From Pusillimonas sp. UBA3987 (GTDB lineage: Bacteria; Pseudomonadota; Gammaproteobacteria; Burkholderiales; Burkholderiaceae_B), in the NCBI GenBank assembly GCA_002384935.1, contig DGCD01000018.1, positions 186,001 through 250,000 of the forward strand: 64,000 bases of DNA. Direction: 5' to 3'. Below, in pieces: positions 1 through 8,735 of the stretch. Made by a program: the position numbers and the translations under genes. The notes below the pieces were generated by a model. It was not told the DNA's origin and did not search any database. It was given only the letters and a program-made list of their open reading frames with translations. Each line of letters starts with the position of its first letter. Position 1 is the stretch's first letter.

Positions 1-150
1 CAGTGCACTAACAGGCGCGCGCCAGCGAGAGTGGGTTTGTGAAAGCCACCAGGCCAGCGGTGTGCTAAGAATGAGCAAAAGAATGGTTGTTAACCCAGCC
101 AGTTTCAGGGTCAGGTAGACAGCAGACCAGGTTTGAGGGTCAAGCGGCAT
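1..150 (-). CDS. modB: Molybdate ABC transporter permease ModB (partial, N-terminus only)
   Basis: Only the first 50 codons are in the window; the gene runs off the left edge. The visible peptide starts MPLDPQTWSAVYLTLKLAG and continues into a hydrophobic first membrane helix, the usual beginning of the ModB permease that forms the inner-membrane channel of the ModABC importer. Its ATG shares one base with the stop of modA (TAATG), so the two are translationally coupled in a modA-modB order. Identification rests on this short peptide plus its position after modA and near modE. A CysT/W-type sulfate permease is the alternative, made unlikely by the ModE operator upstream of the operon. Confidence 0.85.
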   Translation of the reverse strand, partial: MPLDPQTWSAVYLTLKLAGLTTILLLILSTPLAWWLSQTHSRWRAPVSAL

Positions 151-914
151 TATTGTCCTGCCGATTCAGGCAGATTGTAGCCAAAGGATTCAATCATCGC
201 CGCGGCAGTTGGGCTTTTCAAAAATGAAACAAAAGCAGCGGCGGCCTCATTATCTTTTCCCTGCTTCAGTAATTGCGCGTCTTGCCTAAGCGGTTCATAC
301 AGGTCCTGGGGGATGATCCAGGCTGAACCTGACTTCATCCTGCCCTGTTCGGCTACTTGCGACAGCGCAACGAAGCCCAGGTCAACATTGCCACTGGCGA
401 TAAACTGGTATGTCTGGCCGATACTTTGCCCAAACACCCACTTGTTCTTCAAAACTTCAGCCAGATTCATTTTTTCAACGACTTGTTCGGCGGCTTCGCC
501 GTAAGGTGCCAGTTTGGGGTTGGCCATGGCAATACGTTCAAACTTGTCTGTGTTTAAAATGCCGCCTTCGTTGTCGACCAAAGTGGCTTGCGGGCTCCAT
601 AGCACCAGCTTGCCAATGGCATAAGTGAAACGGCTGTCGGGCACACTTAGCCCGGCGTCTTCTGCTTCTTTAGTTGTTTTCGTGTCGGCGGCCAGGAACA
701 CATCGAACGGGGCGCCATTTTGAATCTGCGAGAACAGTTTTCCGGTTGATCCAATAGATACGGTAAGCTGATGCCCGCTTGCCTGTTCAAATGCGCGCGC
801 GATTTCCTTCATGGGTGCGGCGAAATTGGCCGCAACCGCGACATTTGCGTTTTCAGCGTGCACAATAGCAGGGAAGAGCAAAGCGGTTAAAGCTAAAGAA
901 GCGAATATTTTCAT
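150..914 (-). CDS. modA: Molybdate ABC transporter periplasmic substrate-binding protein ModA
   Basis: Periplasmic receptor that captures molybdate (or tungstate) and delivers it to ModBC. The 254 residues match the family length. Residues 1-20 form a signal peptide ending VHA, followed by the family opening VAVAANF and the GSTGKLFSQIQNGAPFDVFLA region that supplies oxyanion-binding serines. The ATG is chosen because it starts the signal peptide directly; no good Shine-Dalgarno is seen before it. The gene lies 16 bases downstream of a perfect inverted repeat facing modE, so repression by molybdate-loaded ModE is expected. It is followed by modB with a one-base overlap. Confidence 0.95.
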   Translation of the reverse strand: MKIFASLALTALLFPAIVHAENANVAVAANFAAPMKEIARAFEQASGHQLTVSIGSTGKLFSQIQNGAPFDVFLAADTKTTKEAEDAGLSVPDSRFTYAIGKLVLWSPQATLVDNEGGILNTDKFERIAMANPKLAPYGEAAEQVVEKMNLAEVLKNKWVFGQSIGQTYQFIASGNVDLGFVALSQVAEQGRMKSGSAWIIPQDLYEPLRQDAQLLKQGKDNEAAAAFVSFLKSPTAAAMIESFGYNLPESAGQ

Positions 915-930
915 GGCTGCATTTAACGTG

Positions 931-963
931 ATTATCGCTATTCATAATTGGAATAGCGATAAT
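931..963. promoter_or_regulatory. ModE operator between modA and modE
   Basis: A perfect 13-base inverted repeat, attatcgctattc (931-943) and gaatagcgataat (951-963), separated by 7 bases. It carries the ATCGCTAT-type half-sites known for ModE operators. It sits just upstream of modA and covers the first in-frame ATG available to modE (962), which argues that modE really starts downstream at 998. The sequence is seen directly; binding by the neighbouring ModE is inferred. Confidence 0.88.
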
Positions 964-997
964 GCTACCGGTAACTATTTTGTTTGACAAGTCCCAA

Positions 998-1744
998 ATG
1001 GATCACACTTCATCACTTCGTTTAGACGCCGCGCTAGGGCACGACATTACTGATAAGCGAATTGATGTCTTGCGTCGGATCGACGCGGCCGGCTCGATAT
1101 CGGAGGCGGCCAGGGAGGCAGGTATCAGTTACAAGGCGGCATGGCAGGCAATCGAAACCCTGAGTAACCTGGCCGGTACGCCGCTGGTTGAAAAAGCGGT
1201 GGGCGGCAGCGGCGGCGGGGGCGCGCAGCTTACTTCGGCTGGCCATAAAGTGTTGGACGCTTTTGATTATTTTTCGAAAGTCCGACAGGCTGCCATGCTG
1301 CAAGCCTTCAACGCAGGCCATGAGGCAACGTTGGGTCTTAGAACCAGTATGCGGAATCAGTGGGTTTGCACGGTTCACCATCTTGCACCCGATGAGCACG
1401 GCCAATGCGTTGCCTTGGCATTGGTTGACGGTACGCCTATTCAATCGGTTTTAACCGACGAAAGTGCGCAGCTACTGGGGCTCAAGCCAGGGCTTACCGT
1501 GTTGGCCTTGTGCAAGGCAACAGCGGTTAGTGTTGGCGCAAATTTGCCTGAACAGGAAAATATGAACGTGTTGGCGGGTCGGGTAGAGGGGGTGTCCGGC
1601 GGGCCCGGTAAAACCGAAATCACAATGCGCCTGGCTTGTGGCGCCAGCTTGGTGGGCTTCCAGAACGAGCCGCAATTGCTGGAACAGGGCCAGCCGGTGT
1701 GGGCGCAAATCGATCCCGCGTCACTTGTCGTGGCCCTTCCCTGA
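998..1744 (+). CDS. modE: Molybdate-responsive transcriptional regulator ModE
   Basis: DNA-binding repressor or activator that senses molybdate. The N-terminal third is a LysR-like winged helix with the ModE hallmark GSISEAAREAGISYKAAW, and the C-terminal half holds two TOBE/Mop-like molybdate-binding repeats (around residues 110-180 and 185-248). From the ATG at 998 the protein is 248 residues and aligns with the E. coli ModE start region. An in-frame ATG at 962 lies inside the operator palindrome and is considered unlikely. A glycine-rich run (GGSGGGG) sits after the helix-turn-helix domain. Divergent from modA and probably autoregulated from the shared operator. Confidence 0.92.
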   Translation: MDHTSSLRLDAALGHDITDKRIDVLRRIDAAGSISEAAREAGISYKAAWQAIETLSNLAGTPLVEKAVGGSGGGGAQLTSAGHKVLDAFDYFSKVRQAAMLQAFNAGHEATLGLRTSMRNQWVCTVHHLAPDEHGQCVALALVDGTPIQSVLTDESAQLLGLKPGLTVLALCKATAVSVGANLPEQENMNVLAGRVEGVSGGPGKTEITMRLACGASLVGFQNEPQLLEQGQPVWAQIDPASLVVALP

Positions 1745-2099
1745 ACGAAAATCCAAGGCTTGCATGCTAGAATATGGGGCTTTCATGCCTTGATCGGCAA
1801 CAAAGTATTAACAGTTCTGCGCAGCGCTGGTTTTCTACCGGCCGCGTCCCAACTTTCAGACCCATGTAAATTTTTCGTCTCCTCTGATCGGTATCATTTA
1901 ACTGATCCAGCCTGGTTTTCGCGTCGCATCGTATGCTGGTCTTTACGACTTGGTGCCGTCGGCGTATCTATTTAACTTTGCAGAAATTGTGTGCGTGCCC
2001 ACAGGGCGCCTTCAGCAGCAGACGCCCCCCCTGTTGCTGCAAGCGGCTTGCCCCGTGCAAGCGGTGCGCCCGTATTTTGCTGATTATCGAATTATTCCC
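1745..2099 (+). promoter_or_regulatory. Long leader region upstream of sulP
   Basis: No gene is evident in this 355-base stretch. An extended -10 motif, TGC followed by TAGAAT (1765-1773), could start a transcript with a leader of about 320 bases. A short hairpin, gcttgc (2046-2051) and gcaagc (2057-2062), lies about 40 bases before the sulP ATG. The frame stays open upstream of that ATG back to 1950, but this part has no transporter similarity. Promoter assignment is tentative. Confidence 0.3.
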
Positions 2100-3581
2100 A
2101 TGCAATTAAAACAAATTCAAGAAGATTGGTTTTCCAATATTCGTGGCGATATTCTGGCGGGTATCGTTGTTGCGTTAGCGCTTATTCCAGAGGCCATTGC
2201 GTTTTCCATTATTGCCGGTGTCGATCCTAAAGTGGGGCTATATGCTTCATTCTGTATCGCTGTGGTCATTTCTTTTACAGGCGGTCGGCCAGGCATGATT
2301 TCGGCCGCCACGGCGGCTATGGCGCTTGTCATGATTACGCTGGTAAAAGAGCATGGCCTGGAATATCTGCTGGCGGCTACGATACTGACCGGCGTTTTGC
2401 AGATTCTGGCCGGGTTCCTGCGGCTGGGTGTTTTAATGCGCTTTGTTTCGCGTTCGGTGATTACGGGTTTCGTGAATGCCTTGGCCATTCTCATCTTCAT
2501 GGCGCAATTGCCAGAACTCATCAACGTACCGTGGGCAGTTTATGTCATGGTGGCGGCAGGCCTGGCCATCATTTATCTGTTTCCCTACGTGACCCGGTCT
2601 ATTCCTTCGCCTTTGGTATGCATTGTGGTACTGACCGCGATTTCGCTGGCCCTGGGGCTGGATATTCGTACCGTGGGCCACATGGGTGAGTTACCGGATA
2701 CGTTGCCGATTTTCCTCTTGCCCGACGTTCCATTGAACGTCGAAACCTTGCAGATTATTTTTCCCTATGCGGCGACATTGGCGGTGGTCGGGTTGCTTGA
2801 GTCGTTACTGACGGCGCAAATTGTGGATGATTTAACCGACACGCGCAGCAACAAAAATCGCGAATGTGCAGGGCAGGGCGTTGCGAATATTGCTTCCGGT
2901 TTTCTGGGTGGCATGGCCGGTTGCGCGATGATCGGACAATCCGTCATTAATGTGAAGTCGGGCGGGCGCGGGCGTTTATCGACGTTTGTTGCGGGTATGG
3001 TTCTGTTGATTCTGGTGGTCTTCCTGGGGCCTTGGGTCGAGAAAATACCAATGGCTGCCTTGGTCGCGGTCATGATCATGGTGTCAATCGGTACATTTAG
3101 CTGGGGTTCGTTGCGCGATCTGGTTCGCCACCCCAGAACATCAAGCATTGTGATGGTTTCCACGGTTATTGTGGTGGTGGCAACGCATGACCTGGCCAAG
3201 GGGGTTCTGGTGGGTGTTCTGCTCAGCGGCATTTTCTTTGCACATAAAGTGGGGCGTGTGCTGCGTATTACCTCTGAAACGCGCAACGAGGGACGTGAAC
3301 GCGTTTACACCATTTGGGGTCAGGTGTTTTTTGCTTCGTCCGAGAAGTTCACCACGTCATTTGATTTCAAGGAAGTCATTGAAAAAGTGGTGATTGACCT
3401 GAGTCGCGCGCGCTTTTGGGACATTACGGCCATCAGTTCGCTGGATGCGGTTATTTTGAAGTTTCGGCGAGAAGGAACTGAGGTTGAAGTTGTCGGCCTG
3501 GACGAGGCTAGTACAACACTGGTTGACCGATTTGCCGTGCATGACAAGCCTGGTGCCATGGATAAGCTGATGGGTCATTAA
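2100..3581 (+). CDS. SulP/SLC26 family anion transporter with STAS domain
   Basis: Inner-membrane secondary transporter of inorganic anions; family members carry sulfate, bicarbonate or dicarboxylates, and the substrate cannot be read from the sequence. The 493 residues have the SulP pattern: a start MQLKQIQEDWFSNIRGDIL, the signature ALIPEAIAFSIIAGVDPKVGLY near residue 28, a long multi-helix core, and a C-terminal cytoplasmic STAS domain (about 400-493). It is a compact version of the family. The ATG at 2100 is picked because the homologous part begins there, although no strong Shine-Dalgarno is visible. It stands alone between modE and a convergent kinase gene. Confidence 0.88.
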   Translation: MQLKQIQEDWFSNIRGDILAGIVVALALIPEAIAFSIIAGVDPKVGLYASFCIAVVISFTGGRPGMISAATAAMALVMITLVKEHGLEYLLAATILTGVLQILAGFLRLGVLMRFVSRSVITGFVNALAILIFMAQLPELINVPWAVYVMVAAGLAIIYLFPYVTRSIPSPLVCIVVLTAISLALGLDIRTVGHMGELPDTLPIFLLPDVPLNVETLQIIFPYAATLAVVGLLESLLTAQIVDDLTDTRSNKNRECAGQGVANIASGFLGGMAGCAMIGQSVINVKSGGRGRLSTFVAGMVLLILVVFLGPWVEKIPMAALVAVMIMVSIGTFSWGSLRDLVRHPRTSSIVMVSTVIVVVATHDLAKGVLVGVLLSGIFFAHKVGRVLRITSETRNEGRERVYTIWGQVFFASSEKFTTSFDFKEVIEKVVIDLSRARFWDITAISSLDAVILKFRREGTEVEVVGLDEASTTLVDRFAVHDKPGAMDKLMGH

Positions 3582-3638
3582 TATTTTCTAATACATCAAC
3601 AATTGCTATGTGCGCTGATACTTTCAGCATGTTTTGCG

Positions 3639-4943
3639 TCAGCCTGCGTTCATTGCATCGACATTGATATGTATGCGTATTGTTGTGCCTTGTTCAATGG
3701 TTTTTGCTAGCTCCAGCGGCCAATTCAGGCGTTCCGCAATTAACGTGACCAGATAGAGCCCTAAACCCGAAGTGACCGTTGTAGGCGGGCGGGCCGGGCC
3801 CGTGTAAGCAAGTAAGGCCCTGGCTTCTTCCGTTAATCCAGGGCCTTCATCGCGAATTTCAAGCGTGTTTTCGTACAGCTCGACATAAACCCGGCCATGG
3901 GTGTGTTGCAGCGCATTTTGAAGCAGGTTACGCAGAAGCATTTGCACCAGGGCTGGGTCGGCTCGAACATCTACCGGGTTGCTGGCTTTGAAACTCAAGC
4001 GTGAGTCTACCGGGAAATTGACCGACAAATCCTGAATGGTTTGATGAATGGTCGATGCAAGCGAAACGATTTGATCGCTAGCAGTGTGCTCGGTTTCTTT
4101 TCGGGCAAGTGTTAGAAGGGCGTTTACATTGGATTGCATCTCGGTGGTGGCGCGCCGGACCCGGCCAAGCGTGGTCTGATCTTGTGCGTTAAGGTTACCG
4201 CGGGCTTCCAGTATGTCGAGGGCTCCCGAAATGACAGCCAATGGCGTTCTAAATTCATGGCTGGCCATGTTAAGCAACGATTTCTCCCGTTGAACATAGG
4301 CCTCAAGTTGCGCTACGAAAAGGTTGAACGAGTTTGCGATGCTCTGCAGTTCTGCGTCTTGCCAGTTCTTTGGCAAGCCAGACATATTGGAGCCCACGGG
4401 TAATTTTTCAATTTGTTTCGAAAGCGTTGTTAATGGCTTAACGATGCGTTTTGCTTCAAACACGGAAAGTAAGGCAGTAACAATTGCGACGAGTCCGATG
4501 ACAACTAGTAGGGCAAGTCTAAACAGCCATTCTCGCTGCTCAAAATGGGTAATGTCCCTAGCCAGGTAAAGCACGCCATGCTGGAGTGTCTGTATGGTTA
4601 CAAGGTAAGTGTCATCGTTCTTGTAAATTTCCCCCGAAAAATCGGTCTCAAGTCCGCTGAAAATAGCGGGAACCGCGGGGTCAGGACGCGGGTTCGCGGA
4701 TGATTCAGATGACTTGACCGTGGGGATATATGCCAGCGTTAAGCCGGACGTTTCCCGAATAATGGGACTTGATGGATCGAAGTTGTCGCCTAGCAGAAAG
4801 TCTCGCTCCTGAGCCAGTTCGACTCGCAACATGGTCGATTCCAGATCTTCGCTGACCCAGGTGACACCCACAAAAACAACAATCAGGGAAGCAAGGCTGA
4901 TCAGTGCCGACGTTCGATAGATTCGGTGGGAAATAGATCGCAT
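3639..4943 (-). CDS. Sensor histidine kinase (two TM, HAMP-like, HisKA/HATPase)
   Basis: Membrane sensor of 434 residues. Helices at about 11-31 and 142-163 enclose a periplasmic sensor of roughly 110 residues, followed by a linker, the phosphoacceptor box MASHEFRTPLAV with His229, and an ATPase domain with NLLQNALQHT, DEGPGL and GLGLYLV motifs. Its start overlaps the stop of the response-regulator gene by one base (TAATG), so it is the cognate kinase. It ends an operon with a GT2 enzyme and an ArnT-like glycosyltransferase, suggesting that it senses envelope or cationic-peptide stress. The signal itself is unknown. Confidence 0.9.
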   Translation of the reverse strand: MRSISHRIYRTSALISLASLIVVFVGVTWVSEDLESTMLRVELAQERDFLLGDNFDPSSPIIRETSGLTLAYIPTVKSSESSANPRPDPAVPAIFSGLETDFSGEIYKNDDTYLVTIQTLQHGVLYLARDITHFEQREWLFRLALLVVIGLVAIVTALLSVFEAKRIVKPLTTLSKQIEKLPVGSNMSGLPKNWQDAELQSIANSFNLFVAQLEAYVQREKSLLNMASHEFRTPLAVISGALDILEARGNLNAQDQTTLGRVRRATTEMQSNVNALLTLARKETEHTASDQIVSLASTIHQTIQDLSVNFPVDSRLSFKASNPVDVRADPALVQMLLRNLLQNALQHTHGRVYVELYENTLEIRDEGPGLTEEARALLAYTGPARPPTTVTSGLGLYLVTLIAERLNWPLELAKTIEQGTTIRIHINVDAMNAG

Positions 4944-5647
4944 TATTCAGACTCGCCAGGCGCAATTAAATGGTAGCCAAGGCCGTGTCGTGTTTTGATT
5001 AGAGGTTTGCCAAATTGTTGTAAAAGCAGTTTTCGCAGCGCGTAAGCGTGTGTTCGTATGGTGTGCCTGTCAACTTCGCGGTCGCCCCATACCGTATCGG
5101 CAATTTTCTCGTAAGTGACCAGGTCGGGGTAGGCGTCAATAAGTTGTTCAAACAGTTTTGCCAGGGTTCCTGTCAATTCCAGTTCTTTGTGGTTTTTTAC
5201 AGAAACAGAGCGTGTTTGCGCGTTGTACGTTAAACCGGGTACATGCATCAGCCCGGCATTACCTGTTTCATGGCGCCGTGCAAGTGCCTCAACGCGAAGT
5301 TGTAGCTCGCGTAAATTAAAAGGTTTTACAAGGTAGTCGTCGGCTCCCACACCGAAACCGGTTTCCTTATCCTTCAGCATGTCTTTGGCGGTCATGATAA
5401 TAACCGGCGTGCGCTGCTTTAAATCAAGCCGTATCCGTTTGCAGATTTCAAAACCCGACACGCCAGGCAACATGACATCGAGAATAATGACATCGTATCG
5501 ATGGGTGGCGATCAGGTGTAAAGCGGTAAGCCCATCGGGTGCGTAGTCGAGCAGGTAGCGCGGATTTTGTCCGAAGTACTCGAACATATTTTCCGCCAGC
5601 GCTTTATGGTCTTCAACGATTAAGAGTTTTAACGGTGTTTCGCTCAT
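4943..5647 (-). CDS. OmpR/PhoB-family response regulator
   Basis: Cytoplasmic DNA-binding regulator of 234 residues. The receiver domain has the acidic pair near residues 12-13, phosphoacceptor Asp57 in YDVIILDVMLPG and the conserved Lys108 in LVKPF. The C-terminal winged helix ends with the typical HTIRTHAYALRKLL and TRHGLGYHL segments. It overlaps the upstream ArnT-like gene by four bases and the downstream kinase by one, so all three are coupled. The probable target is its own operon and other envelope genes; this is inference from linkage. Confidence 0.93.
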   Translation of the reverse strand: MSETPLKLLIVEDHKALAENMFEYFGQNPRYLLDYAPDGLTALHLIATHRYDVIILDVMLPGVSGFEICKRIRLDLKQRTPVIIMTAKDMLKDKETGFGVGADDYLVKPFNLRELQLRVEALARRHETGNAGLMHVPGLTYNAQTRSVSVKNHKELELTGTLAKLFEQLIDAYPDLVTYEKIADTVWGDREVDRHTIRTHAYALRKLLLQQFGKPLIKTRHGLGYHLIAPGESE

Positions 5648-7155
5648 TGGGAGATTGGCTCAATCAGTCCGGATTGTGTCGCCTGGGCAGTAAGGGCGTT
5701 TTGTGCATGTTTGTTGACAAGGTATAAGCTATAGCGTTTGCTGGAGAACTCCGGTTGGTTTAACGCTTTCAATATCGTACTGGGACGATTTTTGGGTACG
5801 GCAAGCCAGAACTGACGACCAGAGCGGATTTTCGCTGAAATCTCATGTTCTTTAAGTGGTTGGGCAGATTCGAAAGAATAGAATCGCGCAGAAAACGGAA
5901 CTTCGTCAAGATAATAAAGCGGATAGTCTGATGCGGTAACTTTGCGAGTGTGTTGCACCAAGAGTTTTTCGGTTTTAAGCAGGTTCGGCGTAAATGAGAC
6001 TGTTACGACGAGCGCGGTTATGGCTGCGGGCGCGAACAGGGTCAGTAAAGGGAAGCCGACTGCATGCCACCGATGCTTCGGCTTTGGGTTGGTGTTTTTA
6101 TCATTAGCTGGCAGCGTCCAGGCATAAGCCAGGCAAATACTGAAACCGCCTAATGAAGGAAGGATATAGGTCCAAAGAATATTCCCGGAGAATGTGAAAA
6201 ATAGTGGCGTAAAGAGACTCCAGGCCAGAAAATAGCCCAGTTGCGCGTCTGATAGATAGCGTCTCATAGCGGCTTTTTGCCTTGAGCTGAACAGTCTGGT
6301 CAATAGGATTGGCAGCGCTGCGAATCCCCAAGGAAACGAGGCCTGTAGCCAGTAATACCAAATCGTTCCGAAATTGGCCTTGTGGGCGGTGCCGTAAAGG
6401 TCTCCGTTCCAGCCTGGGTCGATAAAACGCAGAAAGTGCTCGCCAATGAAAAAGTAGTTCAGGAAACCCGGCGTTTTCAGCTCTGCGGCAAGATACCAGG
6501 GGGTGCTTAACAGCAGCGTGAGCGCCAAGCCCTTACGCCATGGCAGAAAACCCGGTGTTTTGCGAGCTTGTGGGTAAAAAAGGAGCCACAACCCAATAGC
6601 ACCACCTACCAGCACAAGAATCAATGGTCCTTTGGCCAAAAGGCCCACGGCCAACCCAATGAAGAAACTGTAGCGCCAGAATAGGCCTGTTGCGTTTCCT
6701 GCCATGATCCATCCTGACATACAAAGCGTTGTGCCCAATGCAAGAAATGGGTCGGTGAGTACCGCCCCCGAAGAGACGAGCGAAAGCGCACATGTAGCGT
6801 AAATCAGAACAGCTCGCCGGGCCGTTGCTGTATTGAACAGAGACACGGTGCAACGATAGAGCAACCAGAGCGTAACAATGCCGGCAATCCATGAAGGCAG
6901 TCGCACTGCAAACTCAGATAGCCCGAAAACATGCATTGACGCAGCTTGCAACCAGAACGATAACGGTGGCTTGCCCCAAAAGGGTGTTCCGGGTGCGAAC
7001 CAAGGCGTAATCCAGTCTCCCGACTCGTACATCAGACGGGCGATTTCCGCATAACGTGGCTCCGATGTATCGGCCAGCGGCATTATTACCATTGCCAGGA
7101 CAGGAACGGCTAACGCAATCCCCATGTAGGTCATAAACACCAAGTTACGCTGCAT
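5644..7155 (-). CDS. ArnT-like (PMT/GT83) glycosyltransferase family 39 protein
   Basis: Polytopic inner-membrane glycosyltransferase that would move a sugar from an undecaprenyl-phosphate donor to lipid A or another acceptor on the periplasmic side. The start MQRNLVFMTYMG leads into the first helix, then the loop DTSEPRYAEIARLM (residues 29-42) reproduces the catalytic-loop signature of ArnT/PMT enzymes. About ten further hydrophobic segments follow and then a soluble tail, giving 503 residues, slightly shorter than E. coli ArnT. The ATG at 7155 is chosen over upstream in-frame positions inside the GT2 gene. It overlaps that gene by 11 bases. No arnA, arnB or arnD genes are nearby, so aminoarabinose as the sugar is not supported. 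Confidence 0.82.
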   Translation of the reverse strand: MQRNLVFMTYMGIALAVPVLAMVIMPLADTSEPRYAEIARLMYESGDWITPWFAPGTPFWGKPPLSFWLQAASMHVFGLSEFAVRLPSWIAGIVTLWLLYRCTVSLFNTATARRAVLIYATCALSLVSSGAVLTDPFLALGTTLCMSGWIMAGNATGLFWRYSFFIGLAVGLLAKGPLILVLVGGAIGLWLLFYPQARKTPGFLPWRKGLALTLLLSTPWYLAAELKTPGFLNYFFIGEHFLRFIDPGWNGDLYGTAHKANFGTIWYYWLQASFPWGFAALPILLTRLFSSRQKAAMRRYLSDAQLGYFLAWSLFTPLFFTFSGNILWTYILPSLGGFSICLAYAWTLPANDKNTNPKPKHRWHAVGFPLLTLFAPAAITALVVTVSFTPNLLKTEKLLVQHTRKVTASDYPLYYLDEVPFSARFYSFESAQPLKEHEISAKIRSGRQFWLAVPKNRPSTILKALNQPEFSSKRYSLYLVNKHAQNALTAQATQSGLIEPISQ

Positions 7156-8170
7156 TACGGTGTCCCTGCTCACGAGTTTGCGCCAACTGGGCGGGTCTTG
7201 TTTGCAAGACGTCGCGCACCAAATAGACAGGACGCTGTTTGGCTTCAAAGTAGGTTTTACCCATGTACTCACCCAGCAGTCCGATAGACACGAGCTGCAC
7301 GCCTCCCAGGAAGGTGATTAGCGCAATTAGCGAGGGATAGCCGGGGGTCGGTTCGCCAAGCACCAGGGTTTTAACGACAATCCAGCCTGCAAACAAAATG
7401 CCTGTTAAGGCGGTGGTGGCCCCGGCAAGGGTGGCAAGGCGAAGGGGCGCAATCGAGAACGAAGTAATGCCTTCAAACGCCAGACGCAACAAGCGAAGAT
7501 AGCTCAACTGGCTTTCGCCTGCCGTGCGGGGTGCGCGATCATATTCGATAACCGTCGTGGGCAATCCTATCCAGGCGAACAAGCCTTTCATGTAGCGGTT
7601 GCGCTCATGAAGGCCGGCCAGCGCATTTACCGCTTTGCGGCTTATTAAACGAAAATCCCCGGTATCTGGCGGAATATCTGTTTCGCTGATGCGATTGAGT
7701 AAACGATAGAAAACATGCGCACTGGCTCTTTTGGTGAACGTTTCTCCTGCACGGGTCCGCCGCCTCATTGCAACAACGTCGGCGCCTTCGTGCCAGGCTT
7801 GCAGCATTTGCGGGATAAGTTCCGGCGGATCTTGCAGATCTGCATCCAGAATAATGACGGCATCGCCGCTGGCATGGTCGATTCCCGCGGTGAGTGCTGC
7901 TTCTTTGCCAAAGTTCCGGCTCAAACGTACAGCCCGAACATTTGTGGTGCGCAGTGCCAGGCTTGCAATCCATTCGTCGCTGCCGTCTTTACTGCCGTCA
8001 TCGACCAGGACAAGCTCACTTTCTACCGCAACTGATTTCAGTACGCTGTTGATCCGCTCATATAGGCCGGGCAGGCACTGACGTTCATTGTAGACAGGCA
8101 CGACAATAGACAAGAGCGGCTTTTTGTTGGCTGTATGTTTTGCAATTTCGCGCTGCGAATCTTTGGACAC
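7145..8170 (-). CDS. GT2 family polyprenyl-phosphate glycosyltransferase (ArnC/GtrB-like)
   Basis: Predicted to attach a sugar from a nucleotide donor to undecaprenyl phosphate at the cytoplasmic face. It has an N-terminal GT-A domain with SIVVPVYNE, a DDGSKDGS motif and DADLQDPPE (metal and donor binding), and two C-terminal helices as in GtrB, DPMS and ArnC. The GTG start at 8170 (341 residues) is preceded by GGAG at seven bases; a further upstream TTG at 8242 is less likely. It heads a unit with the ArnT-like enzyme and a two-component pair, matching a donor-maker plus transferase couple. The sugar is unknown. Confidence 0.85.
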   Translation of the reverse strand: MSKDSQREIAKHTANKKPLLSIVVPVYNERQCLPGLYERINSVLKSVAVESELVLVDDGSKDGSDEWIASLALRTTNVRAVRLSRNFGKEAALTAGIDHASGDAVIILDADLQDPPELIPQMLQAWHEGADVVAMRRRTRAGETFTKRASAHVFYRLLNRISETDIPPDTGDFRLISRKAVNALAGLHERNRYMKGLFAWIGLPTTVIEYDRAPRTAGESQLSYLRLLRLAFEGITSFSIAPLRLATLAGATTALTGILFAGWIVVKTLVLGEPTPGYPSLIALITFLGGVQLVSIGLLGEYMGKTYFEAKQRPVYLVRDVLQTRPAQLAQTREQGHRNAA

Positions 8171-8251
8171 AGGGATACTCCAGCTAATGAAGTGTTGATA
8201 TATGCGGCAAAGATAGCGCTTGGTGCTGCAAAAAGTTGTCAAATAAACATC

Positions 8252-8295
8252 AAAAAAGCATCAAACCCGCTGCCAGTTTCGTGCAGCGGGTTTGA
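8252..8295 (-). terminator. Rho-independent terminator after the PepSY gene
   Basis: Perfect 13-base stem (8261-8273 with 8283-8295) with a 9-base loop, followed on the minus strand by a run of six T (8252-8257). It lies just downstream of the minus-strand PepSY gene and separates it from the GT2 gene. Confidence 0.9.
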
Positions 8296-8331
8296 GCGGC
8301 TTGTTGCCATACCGATGTGATGTATTGCAGC

Positions 8332-8667
8332 TTAATCGCGCCGATCGTCGTCGCGTCTTTTTTCGTTGATAATGTTGCCATTGATCGGCTCGACATACAG
8401 TTTGACCATCTGCCCATTCTGGTTACGCGCTTTGACTTCGTAGCCACTTTTTTCTTTTTCAACTTCACGGATATCGGAATATCCGGCAGACTCAACACGG
8501 GCCAGAATGTCGCGCATGCCAAGCCAGTTTTCGTGTGCCTGGGTGGCGGCACTTGATGCCTGCGGTGCGTTTACATTGTTTTGCGCATGAGCGGGCAGGC
8601 CTAAAGCAACAAGACCTGCGCTGCCAAACGCGGTCACAATAGCGAGTTTACGGAAACTTTTGTACAT
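8332..8667 (-). CDS. Secreted PepSY domain protein
   Basis: Small periplasmic protein of 111 residues. A signal peptide (1-28, cleavage after AHA) is followed by one PepSY domain (about 40-105) ending in a charged tail EKRRDDDRRD. PepSY domains are thought to bind or inhibit peptidases and often sit beside PhoPQ-type systems. The ATG at 8667 has an AGGAGA site at good spacing; in-frame sequence upstream to 8757 is leader, not protein. It is divergent from a second PepSY gene, with a direct-repeat site between them, and is closed by its own terminator. Control by the neighbouring regulator is inferred. Confidence 0.85.
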   Translation of the reverse strand: MYKSFRKLAIVTAFGSAGLVALGLPAHAQNNVNAPQASSAATQAHENWLGMRDILARVESAGYSDIREVEKEKSGYEVKARNQNGQMVKLYVEPINGNIINEKRRDDDRRD

Positions 8668-8735
8668 GGCTTTCTCCTGATAAAGGATTCGGACAACCCG
8701 AATACAGTGGCCATTGTGCGTGTGCTGCTGTGAAC

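Noticed and set aside
5644..7155. Aminoarabinose (Arn) operon
   Set aside because: Only ArnC-like and ArnT-like activities are present; arnA, arnB, arnD and the flippase genes are missing.
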